Positions 1-8,637 of a stretch of 64,000 bases of DNA are shown piece after piece; the first letter of the stretch is position 1; each line of letters begins with the position of its first letter. The DNA lies in NCBI RefSeq assembly GCF_003977595.1, contig NZ_RYYR01000014.1, forward strand, positions 1 to 64,000, given 5' to 3'. The position numbers and the translations under genes are program-made. This DNA is from Lysinibacillus antri (GTDB lineage: Bacteria > Bacillota > Bacilli > Bacillales_A > Planococcaceae). Below the pieces are notes generated by a model that was given only the letters and a program-made list of their open reading frames with translations, was not told where the DNA came from and ran no database searches.

Positions 1-172
1 TATTAGCTCCGGTTTCCCGGAGTTATCCCCAACTATAGGGCAGGTTGCCCACGTGTTACTCACCCGTCCGCCGCTAACCTTTAGGAGCAAGCTCCTAAAG
101 GTCCGCTCGACTTGCATGTATTAGGCACGCCGCCAGCGTTCGTCCTGAGCCAGGATCAAACTCTCCATAAAA
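1..172 (-). rRNA. rrs: 16S ribosomal RNA, 5' end (partial)
   Basis: Read on the minus strand, the sequence starts with the universal 16S 5' region (GAGAGTTTGATCCTGGCTCA, then the GACGAACGCTGGCGGCGTGC block) and continues with the variable V1 hairpin and the GTGAGTAACACGTGGG block. The gene runs off the left edge of the window, so only about 170 nt of its 5' end are present. The 5' boundary is placed by analogy to Bacillus 16S and is accurate to a few bases. The sequence fits Bacillales; it is too short for a genus call. Confidence 0.97.
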
Positions 173-176
173 GAGA

Positions 177-288
177 AAATTTGATTAGCTCAAATTTCTT
201 GCTGGCATCAATTATGATGTCCAAATTTTGTTTCTCAACTTAATGAGAAACTTTATTTCATTAACGTTTTGTTGTTCAGTTTTCAAAG
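177..288 (-). promoter_or_regulatory. rRNA leader with processing hairpins and boxA-like site
   Basis: Between promoter and 16S, the minus strand carries the CTTTGAAAACTGAACAA block (272-288) usual in Bacillus rRNA leaders, where it acts in antitermination. Two hairpins follow: GTTTCTCA/TTGAGAAAC at about 231-251, and AAATTTGA/TCAAATTT at 178-199, just before the mature 5' end, probably the RNase III processing region. Roles are inferred from rRNA leaders in general. Confidence 0.65.
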
Positions 289-391
289 TTCATTTTCGCC
301 ACTCAGAAGCGACTTTTCATACCTTAACACATCCATATTAAGTGTGTCAACATTTTTTATTTCACCACTATATTTCGTAGCGACTCTTACT

Positions 392-420
392 ACTATAATA
401 CTTTGCTTTGAATATGTCAA
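392..420 (-). promoter_or_regulatory. rRNA operon promoter (sigma A)
   Basis: On the minus strand TTGACA (420-415) and TATAGT (397-392) are separated by exactly 17 bp, placing the start near 385 and a leader of about 210 nt before 16S. A second perfect TTGACA lies at 350-345, but its -10 region is poor, so a tandem P2 is only possible. Confidence 0.75.
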
Positions 421-743
421 CAAAATTAATTTGTTATTTTCATATCGCATCAACAACGTTTATTACTATATCACCTCTAAAAAGAGTTAGCAAGAGATAA
501 CTAAAAGTAAAACTATTCTATTTAGTAAGAATAATTCCTACATAAGAAATCGAGAACATCCATCTCCCTCTAACTACAATTGAAGGTAACGACATAGGGA
601 AACTTTTTGTCTTCTCTGAGGTTATCAAAATTATCAAGGATCACATTGGAGCTAGACATTATTCAATATAAATCAACTACCCTTTCACGCTTCCCTTATC
701 AAAATGACGTACCCTTGTAATTAGTTAAAGTAAGAAAATTTAT
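421..743. other. AT-rich intergenic region, no gene seen
   Basis: No coding pattern is seen on either strand. Near 650-668 a fragment GGAGCTAGACATTATTC matches the end of the GCTAGACA repeat family found at 9600, 28160 and 48485. It is too short to count as a full copy. Confidence 0.5.
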
Positions 744-1172
744 TTAAATAGAAATCCCTCCACCATACCAACCTTTAATAAACTCCTCTAATGAAGATGC
801 AATCACTGTTTGACTACCATCTTCATGATTCCATACATAAATGTCGTCATTTTGAACTTTTCCATTTAATATTAAATAACCAAATAAATCTCCATTACCT
901 GCATCAACAAAGAATAATAAGTTATCAGGTTTTTTATAGTTTTCAAATTCTTCAATATCCCAAACAGATAAATTTTCTCTTACCATTTGTTCTGTTGACC
1001 AAATATAAGAGTAGTATTTGCCATCAACTCCATTTGTCTCATTGAATAATTCAGTCAATTTCTTAGGTAATTCTATTTTTAATTCTTTTTGTACCGAAAG
1101 TAACTCTATTTCAGTTGCAGGGGCTTTAAACTGACATTCTTCTATTATGTTGCTTAAATAATTCTTCCACAT
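744..1172 (-). CDS. SMI1/KNR4 (SUKH) family protein
   Basis: 142 residues with the SUKH layout: an N-terminal helix ending in ELKIELPKKLTELF, the NGVDG turn, a central strand region with LLFFVDAGNGDLFGY, and the VWNHEDGS segment followed by a C-terminal helix (SLEEFIKGWYGG). SUKH proteins are often immunity proteins against secreted nuclease or deaminase toxins, but many stand alone. No toxin gene is next to it here; the neighbours are the rRNA operon and pbuG, so an immunity role is only possible. The ATG start has GAGGTG 8 nt upstream. It is probably transcribed alone. Codon use looks like the rest of the window. Confidence 0.8.
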   Translation of the reverse strand: MWKNYLSNIIEECQFKAPATEIELLSVQKELKIELPKKLTELFNETNGVDGKYYSYIWSTEQMVRENLSVWDIEEFENYKKPDNLLFFVDAGNGDLFGYLILNGKVQNDDIYVWNHEDGSQTVIASSLEEFIKGWYGGGISI

Positions 1173-1254
1173 AATTAATCACACCTCTCAAAAATTCATG
1201 CTGTAAAAATCTTTCCAACGTTCAACAGTATTTTCCTAAATCCAATTTATCTAT

Positions 1255-1289
1255 TAAAAAAGCTAATGAAACAAAGAGTTCCATTAGCC
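1255..1289 (-). terminator. terminator after pbuG
   Basis: The stem GGCTAATG/CATTAGCT on the minus strand is followed by a run of T, 11-45 nt past the pbuG stop. Confidence 0.8.
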
Positions 1290-1299
1290 TCAAACTTAA

Positions 1300-2619
1300 T
1301 TATAGAGTTGCAAGATATACTAAGAAAATTAAAGCAAATACATACATAATTGGACTTACTTCTTTTCCCTTACCTTTAATAATCATTGTTAAAGGATAGA
1401 AAATGAAACCAACTGCAATACCTGTCGCGATTGAATAAGTTAATGGCATCATAATCATCGTTAAAAATGCTGGTACTGCTACTTCAAATCGATTCCATGC
1501 AATTTCACCTAAAGAAGCAACCATCAGTACTCCTACGATAATTAGCGCAGGTGCTGTTACTGCAGAAGTAATAACAGATAAAACCGGTGAGAAGAATAAT
1601 GCTAATAAGAACAAGCATCCTGTTACAACTGAAGCAAAACCACTTCTTGCACCAGCTGCTACACCTGAAGATGATTCTACATATGATGTAATTGTTGAAG
1701 TCCCGAAAATCGAACCAATAATTGTTGCAATTGAATCAGAAACAAGTGCTCTACCTGCTCTAGGTAAACGATTATTTTTTACAAATCCAGCTTGGTTTGC
1801 AACGGCCATTAAAGTTCCTGCATTATCAAAGAAATCTACAAATAAGAACGTTAATATAACTGATAACATTGTTAATGTATAAAATTCTGGATCAGAGAAA
1901 GCACTGAATACAGAACCAAATGTTGGTGCGATACTTGGTGGTGCATCTACAATTTGAGATGGTAAATCAACTAAACCAAAAATCATACCAACAACTGCTG
2001 TAATGGCCATTCCGTAGAATACGCCACCTTTAAAACCTCTAACTAAGAAGATTACTGTAATAATAATACCGAATATCGCAAGTAATACTTGTGGATCACG
2101 TAAGTTACCAATACCAACTAATGTTGCATCGTTATTTACGATGATCCCCGCATTTTGCATACCAATGAAAGCAATAAATAATCCAATACCAGCACCGACT
2201 GCTAGTTTCAACTCCATTGGAATAGCATTGATTAATTTTTCACGTAAACCCGTTAATGTTAAAAGTAAGAAGAAAACACCTGAAATAAATACTGCAGCTA
2301 AAGCATGTTGCCACGGACTTCCGTTAACTAAAATAACTGTATAAGCAAAGAAAGCATTAAGACCAAGACCAGGGGCAAGCGCTAATGGATACTTCGCAAA
2401 GATCCCCATTATGAAACTACCAATTGCCGCAGAAACTGCAGTAGCAACGAACACCGCACCATAATCCATGCGATTAGGTAAATCTGGTACATCCGCTAAT
2501 GTTAAAGTTAATGGGTTAACCACAAGGATATAAGCCATTGCTAAGAAAGTAGTAAAACCTCCAAGAATTTCACGACTATAATTTGTGCCTAGTTCATCAA
2601 ATTGGAAATACTTTTTCAT
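1300..2619 (-). CDS. pbuG: NCS2 family purine permease (hypoxanthine/guanine type)
   Basis: A membrane permease of the AzgA/PbuG branch of NCS2, about 440 residues with 12 or more hydrophobic segments. Family marks include the N-terminal KKYFQFDELGTNYSREILGG, the GLGLNAFFAY segment and FVDFFDNAGTL in the substrate region. It takes up purine bases by proton symport. The start is set at the ATG at 2619, with CGGAGG 6 nt upstream; a reading frame open to 2646 has no such site. The leader holds a guanine-type riboswitch, which argues for a guanine/hypoxanthine substrate. pbuG lies just past guaA as in B. subtilis. The call to family is firm; the exact base transported is inferred. Confidence 0.92.
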   Translation of the reverse strand: MKKYFQFDELGTNYSREILGGFTTFLAMAYILVVNPLTLTLADVPDLPNRMDYGAVFVATAVSAAIGSFIMGIFAKYPLALAPGLGLNAFFAYTVILVNGSPWQHALAAVFISGVFFLLLTLTGLREKLINAIPMELKLAVGAGIGLFIAFIGMQNAGIIVNNDATLVGIGNLRDPQVLLAIFGIIITVIFLVRGFKGGVFYGMAITAVVGMIFGLVDLPSQIVDAPPSIAPTFGSVFSAFSDPEFYTLTMLSVILTFLFVDFFDNAGTLMAVANQAGFVKNNRLPRAGRALVSDSIATIIGSIFGTSTITSYVESSSGVAAGARSGFASVVTGCLFLLALFFSPVLSVITSAVTAPALIIVGVLMVASLGEIAWNRFEVAVPAFLTMIMMPLTYSIATGIAVGFIFYPLTMIIKGKGKEVSPIMYVFALIFLVYLATL

Positions 2620-2663
2620 TTTTTCCTCCGTATGTATAGTCGTCAAGTTGTCTTAATAACGAC

Positions 2664-2697
2664 GAAAAAGACATTCTACAATAAGTAGTGAATGCCT
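2664..2697 (-). terminator. riboswitch terminator upstream of pbuG
   Basis: AGGCATT/AATGTCT with an inner CTAC/GTAG stem and a following TTTTT tract. The base of the stem overlaps ATCGTAG (2702-2696), which can pair instead with CTACGAT of the aptamer P1 3' strand, so an antiterminator is visible. Ligand binding should therefore favour termination (OFF switch). Confidence 0.8.
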
Positions 2698-2752
2698 ACG
2701 ATTTGACGAAACAATAAAACGGTAAGGAATTTTGTTTTATTAGTTTTTCGAA

Positions 2753-2820
2753 TCGTAGTCAAACTATTTATGGTAGTTTGGTAGAAACTTTCGAGCCATA
2801 TTCTCGACATTATACGACGA
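2753..2820 (-). promoter_or_regulatory. guanine-type purine riboswitch aptamer (pbuG leader)
   Basis: The minus strand shows all core parts of the purine aptamer: TATAATG, loop 2 ATATGG, the GTTTCTACC junction, loop 3 ACCATAAA, and the closing GACTACG. The base that sets specificity (C74 of the xpt numbering, in GACTA) is C, the guanine/hypoxanthine state; adenine types have T. GG and CC of the two loops are kept for the loop-loop contact. Confidence 0.93.
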
Positions 2821-2840
2821 CGTATTTAATTTACTCATGT

Positions 2841-2869
2841 AATATACCATCTCATTTTTCGAATTTCAA
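2841..2869 (-). promoter_or_regulatory. pbuG promoter (sigma A)
   Basis: TTGAAA (2869-2864), 17 bp, TATATT (2846-2841) on the minus strand, with TG before the -10. It lies just upstream of the riboswitch. Confidence 0.7.
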
Positions 2870-3003
2870 CCCTATTCACGAACATTATTTATATTTTTTT
2901 TGTTAAAGTTCGTAAAATGGTTAAATATTCTATCTATTATCGTTATTTGTCGAATAATATTTTTTATAGTGTTATTAATGTCAACTCTATTACAAAACAT
3001 AGT

Positions 3004-3030
3004 AAAACCCCCTTCTAAGTTAGGAGAAGG
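3004..3030 (-). terminator. terminator after small gene at 3088-3273
   Basis: CCTTCT/AGAAGG stem with an 8-nt loop, followed on the minus strand by GGGTTTT. Confidence 0.6.
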
Positions 3031-3087
3031 AGGTCTTCAGATAGAACATATTCGTTATTTAACATTAAAACCCTTTAATCGTTATAT

Positions 3088-3273
3088 CTATGCTTTAATA
3101 TCTAAAAACTGAGAAAATGGTGACGGCTGCTGTAATTCCCGAATATTTTTTGCAGGGTCATTTTTTGCTTCCTGTATCATTGCATTCACTGCTTGTTCTG
3201 CGACTTGTTTATTACTTTGGACAATTGATGCTGTAGAACCTTGAACTTGAATACCTCCAATGTTAACTCCCAT
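3088..3273 (-). CDS. small conserved-looking protein, function unknown
   Basis: 61 residues, soluble, starting MGVNIGGIQVQGSTASI, then a helical middle rich in A, Q, N and K (KQVAEQAVNAMIQEAKND), and a C-terminal SPFSQFLDIKA. The ATG at 3273 has GGGGG 8 nt upstream, and a terminator follows at 3004-3030, so it looks like a real single-gene unit between guaA and pbuG. There is no signal peptide or membrane segment. I do not recognise the family. Its size and lone status would fit a sporulation-stage protein, but nothing in the sequence proves that. Confidence 0.6.
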   Translation of the reverse strand: MGVNIGGIQVQGSTASIVQSNKQVAEQAVNAMIQEAKNDPAKNIRELQQPSPFSQFLDIKA

Positions 3274-3446
3274 TACTAACACCCCCTTTACTAACTTATC
3301 GACCGAATTTACATTAATTTGAAATATAGTTAATAATGACTACTACCTATTATTTTACATTTACATATATGATTCCTACAACAAAAAAATACCCCCTTCT
3401 GTTTACAATTAAAGTAAACAAAAGAGAGTATTTTTAAATATTTAGC

Positions 3447-4997
3447 CTATTCCCACTCGATCGTCGCTGGTGGCTTCGAAGTAATATCATACAGCACGCG
3501 GTTTACGTGTTTTACTTCGTTAACGATACGTACGGAGATTTTTTCTAGTACGTCCCATGGAATACGTGCCCAGTCAGATGTCATACCGTCGATTGATGTT
3601 ACAGCACGGATACCTACTGCGTAATCGTACGTACGCGCATCACCCATTACACCCACTGAACGGATGTCTGGAAGTACGCAGAAGTATTGCCAAATGTCGC
3701 GTTCTAAGCCGGCATTTTTGATTTCTTCACGTAAAATGTAGTCTGCTTCACGTACGATTTCTAGTTTTTCTTCCGTTATTTCGCCAAGTACACGGATACC
3801 TAGACCAGGGCCTGGGAATGGTTGACGCCAAACGATTTCTTCTGGAAGACCAAGTTCTAAACCTAACGCACGTACTTCATCTTTAAATAACGTGTTTAAC
3901 GGTTCAATTAACTCGAACTTCATGTCTTCTGGAAGTCCACCTACGTTATGGTGAGATTTAATTGTTTGAGCTGTTGTTGTACCAGACTCGATAATATCTG
4001 TATATAGTGTTCCTTGAGCAAGGAAGTCCATATCTGTTAATTTTGAAGACTCTTCGTCAAATACGTAAATAAATTCGTTTCCGATAATTTTACGTTTTTT
4101 CTCTGGATCCGATACGCCTTCTAGTTTTGCCATGAAGCGTTCACGTGCATCGATTTTGATTACTTTCATATCAAAATCTTCTGTGAAAGTTTTCATTACT
4201 TGTTCAACTTCGCCTTTACGGTTTAAGTTGTGATCCACGAACATACATGTTAATTGATCCCCAATTGCTTTGTGAATTAACACCGCTACAACCGATGAAT
4301 CAACGCCACCTGATAATGCACAAAGAACTTGTTTGTTGCCTACTTGTTCACGGATTTTATTTATTTCAATTTCAATGAAGTTACTCATTGACCAGTCGCC
4401 TTTTGCCTGACAAATATCAAATACAAAGTTACGTAAAATATCGTTTCCATATACAGAGTGACGCACTTCTGGGTGGAATTGAACTGCGTAAAGATTACGT
4501 TCTACGTTTTGCATTGCTGAAATTGGGCAAGATGCACTTGTCGCAATCACTTCAAATCCTGCAGGTACTTCTGTTACAAGATCCCCATGGCTCATCCACA
4601 CAACTTGGTCTGTTGGTAAGTCACCAAATAGTTTATTAGGCACTGAAACATTGATTTCTGCTTTACCATATTCACGGTGATCTGCACCTTCTACTTTACC
4701 ACCTAATGAATAAGACATTAATTGCATCCCGTAGCAAATACCAAAAATCGGTAAACCTAAATCAAAAATGGCTTCATCTACTTTAAACGCTTTTTCATCA
4801 TACACTGAGTTTGGTCCACCCGAGAAAATGATTCCTACTGCGTTCATTTCTTTAATTTCTTCAGCCGTAATTGTATGTGGGTGAAGTTCTGAGAAAACTC
4901 CAAACTCACGAATACGACGAGTGATCAACTGATTAAACTGACTACCAAAATCAAGTACGACGATTTTTTCTTGCTCTTTTAACAATGGAGTTGTCAC
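3447..4997 (-). CDS. guaA: GMP synthase (glutamine-hydrolysing)
   Basis: Converts XMP to GMP with ATP and glutamine. The full 516-residue length is present. The N-terminal class I glutamine amidotransferase has the nucleophile Cys in GICYGMQ (about residue 88) and HPEV (about 175). The ATP pyrophosphatase P-loop is LSGGVDSS, followed by the C-terminal dimerisation domain ending [11 protein letters not shown]. The start is GTG, with GAGGTG 9 nt upstream. The gene is monocistronic behind its own promoter, a purine aptamer and two hairpins. Its neighbours, yebA on one side and pbuG on the other, repeat the B. subtilis order. Confidence 0.97.
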   Translation of the reverse strand: MTTPLLKEQEKIVVLDFGSQFNQLITRRIREFGVFSELHPHTITAEEIKEMNAVGIIFSGGPNSVYDEKAFKVDEAIFDLGLPIFGICYGMQLMSYSLGGKVEGADHREYGKAEINVSVPNKLFGDLPTDQVVWMSHGDLVTEVPAGFEVIATSASCPISAMQNVERNLYAVQFHPEVRHSVYGNDILRNFVFDICQAKGDWSMSNFIEIEINKIREQVGNKQVLCALSGGVDSSVVAVLIHKAIGDQLTCMFVDHNLNRKGEVEQVMKTFTEDFDMKVIKIDARERFMAKLEGVSDPEKKRKIIGNEFIYVFDEESSKLTDMDFLAQGTLYTDIIESGTTTAQTIKSHHNVGGLPEDMKFELIEPLNTLFKDEVRALGLELGLPEEIVWRQPFPGPGLGIRVLGEITEEKLEIVREADYILREEIKNAGLERDIWQYFCVLPDIRSVGVMGDARTYDYAVGIRAVTSIDGMTSDWARIPWDVLEKISVRIVNEVKHVNRVLYDITSKPPATIEWE

Positions 4998-5043
4998 GCT
5001 ACTTTACACCTCTTCTATAGTTCTGTAGTGCCAATCATATTGT

Positions 5044-5082
5044 AAAAAAAACGCGCCTGAAAAGAAAACTTTCTGACGCGTT
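5044..5082 (-). terminator. leader terminator upstream of guaA
   Basis: ACGCGTC/GGCGCGT stem capped by GAAAG/CTTTTC and followed by eight T on the minus strand. It lies about 47 nt before the GTG start and is the likely decision point of the riboswitch. Confidence 0.85.
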
Positions 5083-5103
5083 CATATATCCCACAACTTT
5101 AAA

Positions 5104-5142
5104 GGCGGGTACAATGCATGTACAGGCACAATTGTACCCGCC
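5104..5142 (-). promoter_or_regulatory. 12-bp hairpin between guaA aptamer and terminator
   Basis: GGCGGGTACAAT pairs perfectly with ATTGTACCCGCC. The first four bases (GGCG) are also part of the aptamer P1 3' strand, so P1 and this hairpin compete. It is part of the expression platform; the direction of switching is not certain. Confidence 0.7.
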
Positions 5143-5213
5143 CTCATAGATAAGTTATTTAAGGTAACTTAGTAGATACATCCGAACCATATTATCGGAC
5201 TTATATGAAGGCA
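5139..5213 (-). promoter_or_regulatory. purine riboswitch aptamer, variant (guaA leader)
   Basis: The minus strand shows TGCCTTCATA pairing with TATGAGGGCG as a long P1, P2 GTCCGA/TCGGAT with loop AATATGG, P3 TAAGTTA/TAACTTA with loop CCTTAAA, and junctions GTATCTAC and TCTATG. The specificity base is C (guanine state). It differs from consensus where GACTATG is normally found (TCTATG here) and in J2/3 (GTATCTACT rather than GTTTCTACC). Confidence 0.82.
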
Positions 5214-5232
5214 GTCTATCTATTTTTTCTAA

Positions 5233-5261
5233 ATTTTACTCTTAGTCTATACTAAAATCAA
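5233..5261 (-). promoter_or_regulatory. guaA promoter (sigma A)
   Basis: TTGATT (5261-5256), 17 bp, TAAAAT (5238-5233) on the minus strand, overlapping the end of the preceding yebA-type gene and placed just before the aptamer. Confidence 0.65.
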
Positions 5262-7450
5262 CTAGTTGTCCGATTGATTAAATATTCCCAACTTTCTTTC
5301 ATTTGGTTCATATCAATCTTTGTTGATCGTCCTCCGTATAAATACTGCTCATAAGCTACCGTTATTTTGGACATATGATTCGTCTCATAGTAAGCATCTA
5401 CTTCTTTCGCAAAGGTTATTAACGTCTGTCCTTCTTTCCGTTTTAACCCTTTCATTTCTAACACTTTTAGTAACTGCATATACATTAACTCAAAGGAAGA
5501 TTCACCATATTGTTTACGTTTACTCATTTTCAAATACACTTTTGGAAGCCACGATTTTCGTTTTACATAAACAATTGCCGCTCCCCCAACCAAAATCAAT
5601 AAACTTATAACATAGATCCATTTGTGTTGTTTTATTGAGTTAAAAATGGCTGTAAATAGATTGTTTTGGCTCGTATTTTGTTTTTGGGTCTCCTCTTGTT
5701 CTTTCACTACTTCATCTGGTTCTGTCTCTTCATCCACTGACAACTCTTCTTCTCGTTCATCATCTGTTTCGAAATCATAATCAATGGAGCGAGAATTATT
5801 AAAGCCAATCGTCGGTTCGAAATTAATCCATCCTACATTAGGAATGAACGCCTCTACCCATGAGTGAGCGTCGTTGTTTGTAACTTCAAAGTTTTTCATA
5901 TCCCCATTTGTTCGAATTAATTCGCCACCAGCAAAGCCTTTTACCCATCTTGCTGGAATTCCAACTGACCTTAACATAACAACCATGGAAGTCGAAAAGT
6001 TATCACAGTAGCCCACTTTTGTTTCAAATAAAAATTGGTCTACGTAATCTTGTTCCTCTGAGGGGATGGCCACATCATCTGTATCGTATCGGAAACCATT
6101 TTGTCTAAAATACATCTCAATGGCCCGCGCTTGATCATAAACACTTTCTTTTCCAGCCACCACATCTTGCGCTAGCTCTACTACCCTGTTTGGTAATGTT
6201 TCAGGTAGCTGTAAATAGCGGTCTACTAAGTAGGGATCTAAATTCTCTAGATTCGAACTTTTCAAATCACTGTATAAATAAACCGGTTTACTATACTCAA
6301 GACTATAATTATTGAGTTGGATTGTATTATTGTTCATTACCGGTACAATTTTTTCACTGTTATCATTCATAAAAAATTGCATGGCTTCACTTGTTTGACT
6401 AATGGATTTTAATCCATAAGGCTGTACGATAAATTCATAAGGATATAGCATATGGATCGTCGCTAGCTTTGTATCTTCTTCAGGTCCGCTCGGTAGTGAG
6501 TGTTGGATTAAATCACCCGGCCCATAAACTGTCGAAGATCCACTATAATAGGTTGAATTTTCCCAGCCCTTTGACGTATAAACATCCTTCGTTTCAATCC
6601 GCCAATATTGTTTCGTTTCCGATTCTGCTAACAATACAACGGTATCGTCTGCAACGAAAGCGCCACCTAACCGGCTATCATTATCCCCATACCCTACTTT
6701 TCCAACACCATTTGAAAGTTCGCCCTCTCCACCTTGTCCGGTTGCTGCTTTTAGAAATGGCACTGGATCTGGCCATTGAGGTGCTGATTTTGGTAAATAA
6801 ATTGCCACAATACTTGTAAGACCAATTAATAATATTACAGGGAAAACAAGCTTTATATACTTCATCCAATTGAGTTCTACGCCAGCTTGGGTAAACAGCC
6901 GTTTTAAAAATAAAAAGGCCGTCATAACTAATCCTAGTAAAATAATTTTAATGATCGCATACGTTCCATCGTACTCAGTAAACGTATCTAAGGTGCCGAT
7001 GAAAAATACAGTCAGTACAAGGAAATAGAAAATGGTCATTCGCACCGTAATCCAATGGTGAATAAGGTAAATTAACATCCAAATTAAGATTAGGAATAGG
7101 AATGTTCGAAAAGCATCCGTTACTTGAACCCAGTCGGCCCTTAGTGTAATGCCGATATTATATTGAAATTCCGAAAGTAAAAACTGAATACCTGCAGGAG
7201 TAAAAACGGATTGCTTACTATAAACGTGAACAATAAACCAACTTATATAGAAAAACTTAATTAGGAAGGCGATTGCGAAATGAACCCGGAACAAACTTAA
7301 CGCAAGAGCCAGTGCAATAAAGAATAAAATGAGCTCCAAATACCCTGTACCTGTTAACTCCATTACCGGTACAAGCCATTCACGTAAAATAAAAAAGATT
7401 AAAACATAATAGAGTCCAAGTTCCACTAGATTAAAGGTGTTTTTCTTCAC
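5258..7450 (-). CDS. yebA: TgpA/DUF3488 membrane transglutaminase-like protein (YebA type)
   Basis: 730 residues. About six membrane segments (roughly 10-215) are followed by a large extracellular part with a transglutaminase-like core: Cys in GYCDNF (about 480), His in AHSWVE (about 529), and an acidic third residue in NFEPT (about 544; Glu, where many relatives have Asp). An acidic linker, another membrane segment (about 607-627) and a C-terminal DUF4129-like cytosolic tail follow. Related proteins are thought to process peptides or cross-link surface proteins; the substrate is unknown. The start is GTG; it overlaps the DUF58 gene by 4 bp and has GGAGG inside that gene. It forms an operon with the MoxR and DUF58 genes, as in B. 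subtilis yeaC-yeaD-yebA. Confidence 0.9.
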   Translation of the reverse strand: MKKNTFNLVELGLYYVLIFFILREWLVPVMELTGTGYLELILFFIALALALSLFRVHFAIAFLIKFFYISWFIVHVYSKQSVFTPAGIQFLLSEFQYNIGITLRADWVQVTDAFRTFLFLILIWMLIYLIHHWITVRMTIFYFLVLTVFFIGTLDTFTEYDGTYAIIKIILLGLVMTAFLFLKRLFTQAGVELNWMKYIKLVFPVILLIGLTSIVAIYLPKSAPQWPDPVPFLKAATGQGGEGELSNGVGKVGYGDNDSRLGGAFVADDTVVLLAESETKQYWRIETKDVYTSKGWENSTYYSGSSTVYGPGDLIQHSLPSGPEEDTKLATIHMLYPYEFIVQPYGLKSISQTSEAMQFFMNDNSEKIVPVMNNNTIQLNNYSLEYSKPVYLYSDLKSSNLENLDPYLVDRYLQLPETLPNRVVELAQDVVAGKESVYDQARAIEMYFRQNGFRYDTDDVAIPSEEQDYVDQFLFETKVGYCDNFSTSMVVMLRSVGIPARWVKGFAGGELIRTNGDMKNFEVTNNDAHSWVEAFIPNVGWINFEPTIGFNNSRSIDYDFETDDEREEELSVDEETEPDEVVKEQEETQKQNTSQNNLFTAIFNSIKQHKWIYVISLLILVGGAAIVYVKRKSWLPKVYLKMSKRKQYGESSFELMYMQLLKVLEMKGLKRKEGQTLITFAKEVDAYYETNHMSKITVAYEQYLYGGRSTKIDMNQMKESWEYLINRTTS

Positions 7451-8637
7451 GGCTTCATCACCTCCGTGAATACATTTTCAATATTGTCTTTTGAAATTGG
7501 AACAACTTTTGCATTTGAAATCGTCGTTCTTGTTTGTTGCGTATCCGTATCTGTCACCACAAAACAAACAATACCCTGATTCATTTTTGACCCTTTAATA
7601 AAAAATTGTTTTAACTGGTCTGTCAATTCTCCTGTCACGATTATCAATGTGGCAGAATTTAATAGTCCTATTTCATTGACCATAATCGATTCAAAGGATA
7701 ATTTCGGATTCGGTTGAATAATTGCTAAATGTTGAAATACCTTTTCTAGCTGCGATTGAGTTTTAATTTTTGGAAAGTAGTGTCTTTTTTCACCTGTGGC
7801 TAAAAATGAAATATCACCATGATTTTTTACAACACTATGTAAAATAGACGCCGTTAAATCCACTGCATACTCGAAGTTCTTATCCATTGTTTGGTCAATG
7901 GTAATGAAAATATCTTGTGTTTGCCGATCCTCGAATTCCTTCGTACGTAGCGTTTCATTTTTCGCAAAAGATTTCCAATGAATCCACGAATATTTGTCTC
8001 CTGGTTGGTAATCACGAATCCCTGTCACAAGAGAAGTATCCTTTATCATCGAAAAGGGAGATAGTACCCCACCATGCTCAAACTGCATTTGAAACGGTTT
8101 GTACTTCATTTCTGTTAGTTTCGGATAAACCAATACATTTCTGTTTTCTTCTAAAAACTTATATCGAATAGACCATCCGAAAAAATCAGAGAAGGTAAGC
8201 TGCAAACCACGAAATTGAATAACACCGCGCTCTACCTGTGGAAGCTCATACGTCCATTCAAACTTTCGCTTCCATCCAACAAAAAAGATTTGGTTAGGTC
8301 GTTCCTTTTTATAATCAACTTTCGAAATATTTTCTCCTAACTCTCTTACCGATAAAAATACAAACGGAAACAACGATTTGTTTTGAAAGCTTATAGTTAC
8401 TTGGGCAGAATCACCACGGTGTAACTTCGCGGGAGTAATTTCACGTTTAAAGTCGACTATTCGTATTGGGGCAAAGGCGAACAGCAAGGAGTAGAGTAAG
8501 AATGGGCTAATGGTATAGAATACAAACCAACTTACAAACCCCCCCTGAAACATCGCATAACTAAAGGTACTTACAATTAGTAGAAGGAGTATAATGAGTC
8601 GACCACTACGGCCAAAAACTCGTTTTACTTTATTCAT
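7447..8637 (-). CDS. yeaD: DUF58 domain protein (YeaD type)
   Basis: 396 residues. Two N-terminal hydrophobic segments (about 10-55) are followed by a beta-rich region and the DUF58 motif DYQPGDKYSWIHWKSFAK, then a von Willebrand A-like fold (DIFITIDQTMD). DUF58 proteins work with MoxR AAA+ ATPases in envelope or chaperone-like complexes; the exact role is not known. The start ATG overlaps the MoxR stop (ATGA), and its own stop overlaps the transglutaminase start, so the three genes are translationally coupled. Confidence 0.9.
   Translation of the reverse strand: MNKVKRVFGRSGRLIILLLLIVSTFSYAMFQGGFVSWFVFYTISPFLLYSLLFAFAPIRIVDFKREITPAKLHRGDSAQVTISFQNKSLFPFVFLSVRELGENISKVDYKKERPNQIFFVGWKRKFEWTYELPQVERGVIQFRGLQLTFSDFFGWSIRYKFLEENRNVLVYPKLTEMKYKPFQMQFEHGGVLSPFSMIKDTSLVTGIRDYQPGDKYSWIHWKSFAKNETLRTKEFEDRQTQDIFITIDQTMDKNFEYAVDLTASILHSVVKNHGDISFLATGEKRHYFPKIKTQSQLEKVFQHLAIIQPNPKLSFESIMVNEIGLLNSATLIIVTGELTDQLKQFFIKGSKMNQGIVCFVVTDTDTQQTRTTISNAKVVPISKDNIENVFTEVMKP

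Noticed and set aside
269-490. Open frame of 73 codons on the plus strand
   Set aside because: It overlaps the rRNA promoter and leader and has no ribosome site.
744-1172. Toxin-immunity island around the SUKH gene
   Set aside because: No toxin, secretion or further immunity gene is adjacent; only the single SUKH gene is seen.
2900-3112. 70-codon plus-strand open frame
   Set aside because: It spans the terminator of the small minus-strand gene and has no ribosome site; AT-rich chance frame.
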